From: a bacterium
GTDB taxonomy: Bacteria > 4484-113 > JAGGVC01
DNA: 16,420 nt
Assembly: GCA_039961635.1 (NCBI GenBank)
Contig: JABRWB010000076.1
Location: 1-16,420 of the forward strand
Reading direction: 5' to 3'
Position 1 is the first letter of the stretch. The number at the start of each line of letters is the position of its first letter. The notes beneath the pieces were generated by a model that had not been told where the DNA came from, did no database searches, and worked only from the letters and a program-made list of their open reading frames with translations. This document shows, piece by piece, positions 8,179 to 14,180 of this stretch. Position numbers and translations under genes: made by a program.

Positions 8179-8600
8179 TTCGGACCTCCGGGTCCGTAGT
8201 ATGTCACGAAATTTCTTTCCGTTTCGAACAGCTTGATCGAATACAGCCGCGCGCCGGGGATTCTGCCGTCGAGCCTTTCCCAGAACGCCACCGCCAGGTT
8301 TTCCACCGAGGGAATGATTCCCGCAAGCCAGGGCACGTCGGTGTTCAAATGCTTGTGGTCCACCTCGGAGATGATCCGCTCCCTGATTAGGTCGCGGAGA
8401 ATCTTCAAATCGACAAGGTATCCCGTTTTGGGGTCGGGTTCGCCGGCGACGCTCACTTCCAGCCTGTAGTTGTGTCCGTGGCCGCTCGGATTGTTGCAAT
8501 AGCCGTATATGCGCGCGTTATCCTCGTCGGACAGCGCCGGATTGTGAAGCCGGTGCGCCGCCGAAAACTCCTCGACCCTGGTTATGACGACCTCCGCCAT
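8175..8600 (-). CDS. 6-pyruvoyl-tetrahydropterin synthase (QueD superfamily, PTPS-II-type)
   Basis: A 141-residue member of the COG0720 (T-fold) family; automated pipelines may call it queD. Zinc ligands H16, H41 and H43 ([12 protein letters not shown]), nucleophile C35, Asp/His of VDHKHLN and the pterin-anchoring Glu in LFETERN are present. The active-site motif is CNNPSGHGH, that is C-x5-HGH. Published family analysis associates this spacing with 6-pyruvoyl-tetrahydropterin synthase of biopterin pathways, whereas QueD has C-x3-HGH. LSDEDN and [11 protein letters not shown] closely resemble animal PTPS. It takes the product of FolE, encoded directly downstream, and eliminates triphosphate. 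The ATG at 8600 has AGGG 7 nt upstream. First gene of the operon; TATCAT (minus strand, 15 nt upstream) is a possible -10. Confidence 0.92.
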   Translation of the reverse strand: MAEVVITRVEEFSAAHRLHNPALSDEDNARIYGYCNNPSGHGHNYRLEVSVAGEPDPKTGYLVDLKILRDLIRERIISEVDHKHLNTDVPWLAGIIPSVENLAVAFWERLDGRIPGARLYSIKLFETERNFVTYYGPGGPK

Positions 8601-8712
8601 GCGGCAACCCTGCGCATGATACCGCGCTTTGCTTAAAGATGCGCTCCGCGACGACAGCCCAAAACCAAAAACCGCAAGTGTCGCAACATTCTCAATTTCC
8701 GCTGCTTGAACA

Positions 8713-8749
8713 GGCCGAAAAATCGAAATTACTTTTGGCTTTCTCGGCC
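8713..8749. repeat. Inverted repeat in divergent intergenic region
   Basis: GGCCGAAAAA (8713-8722) and TTTCTCGGCC (8740-8749) pair at 9 of 10 positions, in the 229-nt gap between the divergent PTPS and exonuclease genes. It could be a regulator site or a hairpin in a longer exonuclease transcript. A weak plus-strand promoter (TTGAAC at 8706, TACTTT 18 nt later) overlaps it. Apart from this and the extended -10 near 8814, I see nothing else in this gap. Confidence 0.3.
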
Positions 8750-8813
8750 GCACATCCCTTGGAAAAGCCAGTGGAAAAATTACCGCCGCAGATCAATCCG
8801 CCGGATTCCCCCA

Positions 8814-8822
8814 TGCTATTCT
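8814..8822 (+). promoter_or_regulatory. Extended -10 for leaderless exonuclease mRNA
   Basis: TGCTATTCT matches the extended -10 form TGn-TAnnnT. It ends 7 nt before the GTG start at 8830, so transcription would begin at or within about one base of the start codon. There is no -35 match at 17 nt and no SD before the GTG, both consistent with a leaderless transcript. Confidence 0.45.
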
Positions 8823-8829
8823 TTCGCCG

Positions 8830-9807
8830 GTGAACCTTTTTCCCCAGCCGGTGCTTTTGTTCGACGCGACGGGGCTTATCTTCCGCGCGTACTACTCCAT
8901 CCCGAACAACCTGACCGCGCCCGACGGCACGGTGACGAACGCGATCCACGGGGTGCTGGGCAGCATAGTCAAGATCGAGGACGAGGTTCGCCCAAGCGTG
9001 ACCGCGATGATTTTCGACGCGGGCCGCCGCACATTCCGCCAGGACGAGTACGCCGCATACAAGGCCAACCGGCCGGAGCCGCCCGACGACCTGCGCCCGC
9101 AATTCGCGCTGACCATCGAGATGGCACGCACCCTCGGCGTGCCGACGCTTGTGGAGCAGGGAGTCGAAGCCGACGATTTGATCGCGTCGTGCGCGATGGA
9201 GGCGGTGCGCCGCGGGCATCCCGTCGCGGTGCTCACGAGCGACCGCGATCTGCTTCAGATTCTGGACACGGACGGCGTCACGATTTGGTTTCCCGTGAAG
9301 GGAAGCAGGAACCGGATGTTCGACAAGTGGGACAGGGCGCGCTTCGAAGCGGAGTACGGATTCCCGCCTGAGGATTTTCCGGATTACAAGGCGCTTCGCG
9401 GCGACCCGTCCGACAACGTCCCCGGCGTCGCGGGCATCGGCGAAAAGACGGCGATGAAACTGGTGGGCGAATACGGCGGGCTTGAAGGGATTTACGCGGC
9501 GCTTGAAAACCTCGAAACTGGAGGCCGGGCGCCTCGCCCGGATTCCGAAGCGCGCCCGGAAAACATTTCGCCCCGCCCGGAATCCGGCGAAAAGCCGAAA
9601 CCCTCCGCGTCCACTCTCGAAAAATTCCGAGAAAAGCTCACCGCCGCGAAGGACGAAGTGTTTTTATTCCGGCGCATCCTGACGGTCAAGCGCGACTGCG
9701 AGATGGCGAAATCCGTGGACTGGGACGGCAACCTGCCGCTGGACCGCGGCGCGCCCGCGTTTCGCGAATTCGCGGAGCGATTGGGGCTGAAAAGGTACGT
9801 GGTTTAG
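8830..9807 (+). CDS. Stand-alone 5'-3' exonuclease (PolA N-terminal/FEN type)
   Basis: A 325-residue protein equivalent to the 5' nuclease domain of DNA polymerase I, without polymerase; such proteins process RNA primers and flaps. Motifs in order: LFDATGLIFRAYY (metal Asp12), RTFRQDEYAAYKANRP (66-81), GVEADD (111-116), LTSDRDLLQIL (135-145), and RGDPSDNVPGVAGIGEKTA (190-208), which contains the helix-hairpin-helix. All metal-binding acidic positions I can identify are kept, so it should be active. The start is GTG 8830; no other start fits before the first strand. Residues 230-262 are a Pro/Arg/Glu-rich insertion between the helix-hairpin-helix and the conserved C-terminal segment, encoded by palindromic DNA. 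No polymerase-like sequence follows before the convergent neighbour. No SD is visible. Confidence 0.92.
   Translation: MNLFPQPVLLFDATGLIFRAYYSIPNNLTAPDGTVTNAIHGVLGSIVKIEDEVRPSVTAMIFDAGRRTFRQDEYAAYKANRPEPPDDLRPQFALTIEMARTLGVPTLVEQGVEADDLIASCAMEAVRRGHPVAVLTSDRDLLQILDTDGVTIWFPVKGSRNRMFDKWDRARFEAEYGFPPEDFPDYKALRGDPSDNVPGVAGIGEKTAMKLVGEYGGLEGIYAALENLETGGRAPRPDSEARPENISPRPESGEKPKPSASTLEKFREKLTAAKDEVFLFRRILTVKRDCEMAKSVDWDGNLPLDRGAPAFREFAERLGLKRYVV
9525..9587. repeat. Palindromic insertion inside the exonuclease gene
   Basis: CCGGGCG (9525-9531) pairs with CGCCCGG (9535-9541) around a 3-nt loop. The overlapping CCGGATTCCG (9538-9547) pairs perfectly with CGGAATCCGG (9578-9587). CGCCCGGA occurs three times (from 9535, 9553 and 9575). 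The element is in frame and encodes the low-complexity insertion of the exonuclease. Confidence 0.6.
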
Positions 9808-9822
9808 AGGCAATCCGCCCCG

Positions 9823-9839
9823 GCCGGGCGACGCCCGGC
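9823..9839. terminator. Hairpin between convergent genes
   Basis: GCCGGGCG / CGCCCGGC, a perfect 8-bp inverted repeat around one base, in the 54-nt gap between convergent genes. It could act as a bidirectional terminator, but neither side has a T-run. It shares the GCCGGGCG...CGCCCGG core with the palindrome inside the preceding gene (9524-9541), so it may instead be another copy of a dispersed repeat. Confidence 0.45.
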
Positions 9840-9861
9840 TGCGGACAGTAAGCCGCCCCGG

Positions 9862-10401
9862 CTATTTCTTTTTCACCGGGCCGGCGAAGCCGCGAAGCAA
9901 GCTTCTTGAATCGCTTACCGCGATGAAGCAGTCGGAATCGAGCCCCGTCGCGATCGCTTCGATTTTGTGCACGAACCGCCGCGGCGCGATGCAAAATATA
10001 AGCTCCACCGCGCCCTGCTTGCCGGTGCCGTCCACGACGGTCGCGCCGAAGCCCTCCTCCCACAGCTTGAGCGCGATGTCGCCGCCGCGGTCACGGCTGA
10101 TTACGCGCACCTGCGCGAATCCTACGGCGAGCCTTTCCTCCAGCAGCAGCCCGACAAGCGTCCCCGTCGCGAATCCGCCCGAGTACGCGAACATGAGAAT
10201 CCAGTTGTCCAGATTCGCGACTACCTGCGAGACCGCGAAGATGAATATCGTCACCTCGACGAATCCGATTATCGTCGCGCGGTACTTGCGCGCCTGGAGG
10301 ATGTAGACGACGCGCAGCGTTCCGAGCGCGACGTCGATCACGCGCAGGCAGAATATCAGCGCGAATCCGACGTACACGTTGTCCATCAGCTGCGAAATCA
10401 T
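9862..10401 (-). CDS. UPF0316-family membrane protein (DUF5698/DUF2179)
   Basis: A 179-residue protein with about three hydrophobic segments near residues 8-30, 43-63 and 68-90, then a soluble C-terminal domain of about 85 residues. The patterns LRVIDVALGTLRVVY, GFVEVTIFIFAVSQVV and AYSGGFATGTLVGLLLEERLA are those I recognise from the UPF0316 family; the tail (VRVISRDRGG ... AVELIFCIAPRR) fits the DUF2179 domain. The function of the family is not established, and I see no catalytic motif. It is convergent with the exonuclease gene and divergent from the sigma factor gene, so it is probably monocistronic. No SD precedes ATG 10401; an extended -10 lies just upstream, suggesting a near-leaderless mRNA. 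Confidence 0.85.
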   Translation of the reverse strand: MISQLMDNVYVGFALIFCLRVIDVALGTLRVVYILQARKYRATIIGFVEVTIFIFAVSQVVANLDNWILMFAYSGGFATGTLVGLLLEERLAVGFAQVRVISRDRGGDIALKLWEEGFGATVVDGTGKQGAVELIFCIAPRRFVHKIEAIATGLDSDCFIAVSDSRSLLRGFAGPVKKK

Positions 10402-10410
10402 GCCGCGCGG

Positions 10411-10419
10411 ATTCTATCA
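10411..10419 (-). promoter_or_regulatory. Extended -10 for the UPF0316 gene
   Basis: On the minus strand TGATAGAAT matches TGn-TAnnnT with 5 of 6 consensus bases in the hexamer. It ends 9 nt before the ATG at 10401, leaving at most a few bases of 5' leader. No SD is present. Confidence 0.45.
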
Positions 10420-10443
10420 CCGCGGGACCGCTCCCGGCGCGGG

Positions 10444-10449
10444 TATAAT
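10444..10449 (+). promoter_or_regulatory. -10 element of the sigma factor gene
   Basis: A consensus TATAAT lies 23 nt before the ATG at 10473; the -35 position (10421-10426) has no match. The predicted leader of about 17 nt is almost entirely a perfect 6-bp hairpin, GGCCGG-AAT-CCGGCC (10455-10469), ending 3 nt before the start codon. No SD is visible. Confidence 0.4.
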
Positions 10450-10472
10450 AATGCGGCCGGAATCCGGCCCCG

Positions 10473-11090
10473 ATGAACGTAGAAAGACTGGTCGGCGCGC
10501 TGTTCAAATGCGGCTTCCTGGACAAGAGCCTGGAAGCCGGGCTTTGGCGCGACTATTCGCCGGAATCGCGCGCCAGGCTGATACTCGCGTACCAGCCGCT
10601 CGTGGCGGCCGCGTTTTACCGCATCGCCCCGCCGGAGGCGTACGCGGAGGACTGCCTGTCCGAGGGGCTGCTCGCACTCGTGCGGGCCGCCGACAGGTTT
10701 TCCCCCTCCCGCGGCGTTCCGTTCGCGGCGTTCGCGCGCATCGCGATACGCGGCGCGATGATCGACTACCTGCGCCGCGTCGCTCCCGTCGCGCTCGCAA
10801 GCGAGGAGCTGGACGCGGCCAAGTTCGCGCGTCTTTCGCTGGACGACGGCGATCCGGCGGTGGACAGGCTGGCCTCGGTGCTGGCCGCGCTGGAGCGGCT
10901 GCCCGAAAAGGAGCGGCGGGTGCTTGCCGGGCTGTATTTGGACGACAGGCCGAGGAGCGAAATCGCGAAGGAGCTCGGCGTATCCGGGCCGCGCGTTTCG
11001 CAGATCCACGCGAAAGCGGTGAGAAGGCTGCGCGCGATGCTCAAGCCCGCGCCGCGCCGCCGGCGTTTCTCGCTCGCGAATCCGGAATAG
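10473..11090 (+). CDS. Sigma-70 family factor, FliA-like, lacking region 3
   Basis: A 205-residue RNA polymerase sigma subunit. Region 2 (about 35-102) includes the core-binding and -10-recognition stretch EDCLSEGLLALVRAADRF then FAAFARIAIRGAMIDYLRR, which is of the FliA/SigB type rather than ECF. Region 4 (about 138-190) has LPEKERRVLAGLYLDD then the helix-turn-helix RSEIAKELGVSGPRVSQIHA. Between them are only about 35 residues, so region 3, present in FliA-type factors, appears missing; the total length is near that of ECF factors. Which promoters it reads cannot be told. No anti-sigma gene or flagellar gene is adjacent. ATG 10473 is the only reasonable start, without SD. A basic tail (RRRRF) ends the protein. 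Confidence 0.9.
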   Translation: MNVERLVGALFKCGFLDKSLEAGLWRDYSPESRARLILAYQPLVAAAFYRIAPPEAYAEDCLSEGLLALVRAADRFSPSRGVPFAAFARIAIRGAMIDYLRRVAPVALASEELDAAKFARLSLDDGDPAVDRLASVLAALERLPEKERRVLAGLYLDDRPRSEIAKELGVSGPRVSQIHAKAVRRLRAMLKPAPRRRRFSLANPE

Positions 11091-11149
11091 CTGGGCCCAG
11101 CAATCGACGCCGAACCCCTAGTGTCAAGGAGCGCGGCGTTCACGCCGCG
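11091..11149. terminator. Palindromes downstream of the sigma gene
   Basis: Right after the TAG stop is a perfect 10-bp palindrome CTGGGCCCAG (11091-11100). A 7-bp hairpin follows, CGCGGCG-TTCA-CGCCGCG (11132-11149), before the convergent remnant that ends at 11160. It is suitable as a bidirectional transcription end, but neither hairpin has a T-run. Confidence 0.4.
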
Positions 11150-11159
11150 GCATTCAATC

Positions 11160-11430
11160 CTAATCCGGGGCGGGCAGCGGTATCCACAGCTCCTCGAACG
11201 TCGTTTCGCCCCAGTAGTATCCAAGATACGCCGCGTCCCGCTCGGTCACGATTCCGTCGCCGTCGGGGTCGAGGAACGAGGGGACGGGGACGGGCGAGCC
11301 GCTCCTGTCCGGCGAGAACCAGTCCATCACCCCGTCGTCGTTTGCGTCCATCTTCATCGCAAGGATGCTCATCTGCGAGCCGCGCGGCAGCGTTCCCTTC
11401 GGGTAGTCGTGCGAATACGGCGCGTTTAAT
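11160..11430 (-). pseudogene. Dockerin-like C-terminal gene remnant
   Basis: The frame is open from the stop of the preceding gene to 11160. Its first ATG is at 11372 (70 residues), but the reading upstream of it (ELNAPYSHDYPKGTLPRGSQ) looks equally coding-like and has no start codon or SD, which suggests the 3' end of a gene that lost its front. It contains two calcium-loop motifs, DANDDGVMDWF and DPDGDGIVTERDAAYL, of dockerin or EF-hand type. Similar loops occur in both lipoproteins upstream on the same strand. A small gene starting at ATG 11372, or a frameshifted extension of the preceding protein, are less likely alternatives. If made alone it has no signal peptide and would probably not function. 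Confidence 0.5.
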
Positions 11431-14043
11431 TCATTCCCAATATGCGTACGACAGGCCAGCCAGGCTTTTTTTGTCGTAATATCTGTATGTTATGAACGGG
11501 AGATCATTGTGATTCGCAACCGCTGGTCCTCTGCTGCACCAACTGCTGATTGCATGCCAATCGCTCCATTCCGTTCCCTGCTCATTTTGCGAAATCCAAT
11601 AAAATAGTTCTGTTCCCAAGGAAGTTTGATTATTATTAAGCAATAATAGGGGTATATTGCCGACATGCGTCAAACATATTCCATTATATGTCGATCGAGG
11701 AGAAAGAATCGAAACGGGTTCATTCCATGAATTGCCATTCATATCCAATGAGGCGCTAAACCAAATGTGGCCATAGTCGTAACTGTCGGTAAAAGCGATA
11801 GCCGGATTGCCTCCAATTACGTCCGCCTCTAATGCGTCGCAGTTTCCGGCAAACGCTCCAGATACTGCCGTGACCGGCGCACTCCAGGAATTACCGTCGA
11901 TATCCAGAGAACAAACAATATTGATCACCTTATTGTCATTGTCGCTATAAACTAAACTCGGATAATTATTTACCATAATTAGTTTTGCGCCGCCATAATG
12001 GCGCGTAGAATCATTTTGGATAACAACAACGGGCTCGTTCCATGTGTCGCCAGTCGCATCAACCGACGCGACGAAGCAAATTGCTCTATCCGGCTCGCTT
12101 AAAAATACAATCGCCGGCTTCCCGTTAACGCATGCTAACGACGAACAATCAACTATTTCATCAGAAGGCACAGGTTCAATAGGCGCTCCCCACTGAGTTC
12201 CCGAAGAATCCAGCGCCCGCATGAAAAAGAAGCTGTCGCTATCTCTTTCATAGAATAATATGCCCGGATTACCGGCGATGTCGGATAGATGCGGCCTCTG
12301 CAAATACCCATTCGTGGCCACTGTATTGGGAGCGTTCCACGAGAATTTATAATAATCGCCCGACATGCCATACGCGGAGATAAATTTAAGAGCATGCGTG
12401 CTTTGATTTTCGTAGCAAATCGCGGGCAGGCCGTTAATGAACGCCGTAGATGTGTTCGCGGCAATATATTTCGATAGTTCCAACACTGCGCCGGCGGAAT
12501 CAAACCACCCATGCGTGCTCAGAAATACGCTCGCCTCCGTGCTATCGCCTTCATTGTCCGTGACTCGCACCTTGCATTCTATTGCGGGATAAACGACCAG
12601 GTAAGTTTTCTCCACCGTCGGCCCCGCGTTGAGCAAATCCCATTCGCCGCCGTCGAAGTTCCAGTCGTAGCTCGCAATCGTCCCATCCGGGTCGTAGCTT
12701 CCGGACGCGTCGAAGCCAACTGTAAACGGAACATCGCCCTCTTGCGCGCTTGCCGTCAGCGCCGCGACCGGCAGCTGGTTGTCGCCCTCATAAAGCGTAA
12801 TCTGCTTTGCCGCGGTCGCGGTTGCGCCTTCGTTGTCCGTCACACGCACCGCAAGCAGAAGGTTACCGGGGGTTTCAAATGTGTGCAGGCTCAAGCCGTT
12901 GCCGCCGTTATTCGTCTCGAACGTCCCGTTGCCGTCCAGGTCGAATTCGAATTTAGAAATCGTTCCGTCGGTATCACTGCTGCCGCGCGCATCGAGCGAC
13001 ACTTCCAGCGGCACTTTCCCAGTCGGCGGCGAAACGGTCAGCATGGCGACCGGCGGTTCGTTGTAGGGAGCGACAGATAGTGTGAACGGGAATGAACTTT
13101 CGCCCGCGGAATTCGAAACCGTCAGCGAACAGGAATACTCCCCCGCCGCGCCGAGCGTGACGACCGGGGACTCCTGTGATGAATTGTCAGGATCGGCTCC
13201 ACCTCCGAAATCCCAATCGTAATCTAACGGCGCGCTTCCGCTTACAACCGCGGAAAACGTAACTTGAGTGCCGTCGTTGCCGGAAAGAGGGGAAACGGAT
13301 TCGATAGAGGGGGGATAAACCGCCGCCGTTCGCTCGACCGGATCGCTCATCGGCCCGATATTGCCCTGCGAATCAACCGGTGCGACCTTCAAATATTTCA
13401 GCATCGCGACGGGCGCGTCCACGGTGAAAGTCTTTGGAAACACTCCCGCTTCGCCGAACGGAACTTCGTAACCGACGCGGTAATATTCCCCATCAATCGT
13501 CTGGGAGGTGAAGAATCGGTATTTGGCAACGTTCCTTTCCCATCCGGTCGCGATAACCGTAATATCCCCAACACCAACTTCACCGCTGCCGTCGCCGTCA
13601 ACCCAGGATTCGAACGGGTCGTTTCCGAGGCCGTCACTGGTGATCGCGAGATAACAAACTGCAATCGGCGTTACATCCGACACTCCCACCTGCCCGCTTG
13701 CATCGTAATCTCCCTCGTTCTGATAGCTCCATGAAAGAGTTTTGGCCATTGGATCGTAAGCAAGGTCGGTCACCTTTGTCGAATCGTAAAAGCCTGCTGC
13801 CGATCCTTCGCGATTGTTCAACTCCTCCAATAGCCTGTTTTTAAGAAATTCGAATAGCTTCCTGTCAACCGAGCTGGGAGCGTTCAGATCCGCCAAGCGC
13901 GTTTCGATCTCGCCGATGGCGGACTTGCTATGGCTTCTCGAAAGCGATAAAGAGCCTTTGCCATTACACGACTGAGCCATAATCAAAGCCAGTAAAGTAA
14001 TCGCAAGAAATCCGATTCGCCTCGATCGAATATTGCACTTCAC
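11431..14043 (-). CDS. Dockerin-like, PKD and seven-repeat propeller lipoprotein
   Basis: An 870-residue protein. The start is GTG at 14043 with GAGG 8 nt upstream; an overlapping ATG is out of frame. The signal peptide ends in MAQSC (Cys26), a probable lipidation site. Two dockerin-like calcium loops follow, DYDASGQVGVSD (112-123) and DGDGSGEVGVGD (149-160), each followed by T-x-I-A. Then come an FN3-like segment (about 170-240), three PKD-type domains (about 244-515; WDFGGG, EFDLDGNG, DWNFDGG), and seven repeats with cores such as INGLPAICY, VNGKPAIVF and IGGNPAIAF ending at LSYAYWE. It is a paralogue of the lipoprotein at 1-3692, with fewer PKD domains and added dockerin-like loops. It is probably an exported binding or adhesion protein; no enzyme motif is seen. 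The propeller half is visibly AT-richer than the PKD half. It lies 137 nt downstream of another lipoprotein gene. Confidence 0.9.
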   Translation of the reverse strand: MKCNIRSRRIGFLAITLLALIMAQSCNGKGSLSLSRSHSKSAIGEIETRLADLNAPSSVDRKLFEFLKNRLLEELNNREGSAAGFYDSTKVTDLAYDPMAKTLSWSYQNEGDYDASGQVGVSDVTPIAVCYLAITSDGLGNDPFESWVDGDGSGEVGVGDITVIATGWERNVAKYRFFTSQTIDGEYYRVGYEVPFGEAGVFPKTFTVDAPVAMLKYLKVAPVDSQGNIGPMSDPVERTAAVYPPSIESVSPLSGNDGTQVTFSAVVSGSAPLDYDWDFGGGADPDNSSQESPVVTLGAAGEYSCSLTVSNSAGESSFPFTLSVAPYNEPPVAMLTVSPPTGKVPLEVSLDARGSSDTDGTISKFEFDLDGNGTFETNNGGNGLSLHTFETPGNLLLAVRVTDNEGATATAAKQITLYEGDNQLPVAALTASAQEGDVPFTVGFDASGSYDPDGTIASYDWNFDGGEWDLLNAGPTVEKTYLVVYPAIECKVRVTDNEGDSTEASVFLSTHGWFDSAGAVLELSKYIAANTSTAFINGLPAICYENQSTHALKFISAYGMSGDYYKFSWNAPNTVATNGYLQRPHLSDIAGNPGILFYERDSDSFFFMRALDSSGTQWGAPIEPVPSDEIVDCSSLACVNGKPAIVFLSEPDRAICFVASVDATGDTWNEPVVVIQNDSTRHYGGAKLIMVNNYPSLVYSDNDNKVINIVCSLDIDGNSWSAPVTAVSGAFAGNCDALEADVIGGNPAIAFTDSYDYGHIWFSASLDMNGNSWNEPVSILSPRSTYNGICLTHVGNIPLLLLNNNQTSLGTELFYWISQNEQGTEWSDWHAISSWCSRGPAVANHNDLPFITYRYYDKKSLAGLSYAYWE

Positions 14044-14063
14044 ATGTATCGCCTCGCTTCATT

Positions 14064-14127
14064 GCCGGGGAGGGGGAATGAAGCCCGCCTCCCCGGCTTC
14101 GCGGAGTGCGCCATCTGCACTGGCGCA
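14064..14127 (-). promoter_or_regulatory. Two tandem intercistronic hairpins
   Basis: In the 137-nt gap between two lipoprotein genes are GCCGGGGAGG / CCTCCCCGGC (14064-14073 with 14088-14097, a perfect 10-bp stem) and TGCGCCA / TGGCGCA (14107-14113 with 14121-14127, a perfect 7-bp stem). The strong stem ends about 13 nt before the GAGG of the downstream gene. They may separate the expression of the two genes, protect the upstream mRNA, or attenuate; no T-run follows. Confidence 0.45.
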
Positions 14128-14180
14128 TTTAAAGACATATACCTCGTCAACTCCGGTGAATTTCCGTATTGCACATCCGA

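Noticed and set aside
8175-8600. Calling the COG0720 gene queD of queuosine synthesis
   Set aside because: The C-x5-HGH spacing and the pterin-type neighbours argue for PTPS; no queC, queE or queF is nearby. It remains a possibility for a dual-function enzyme.
8830-9807. Truncated DNA polymerase I gene
   Set aside because: The protein ends in the normal way for stand-alone 5' nucleases and no polymerase-like sequence follows before the convergent gene.
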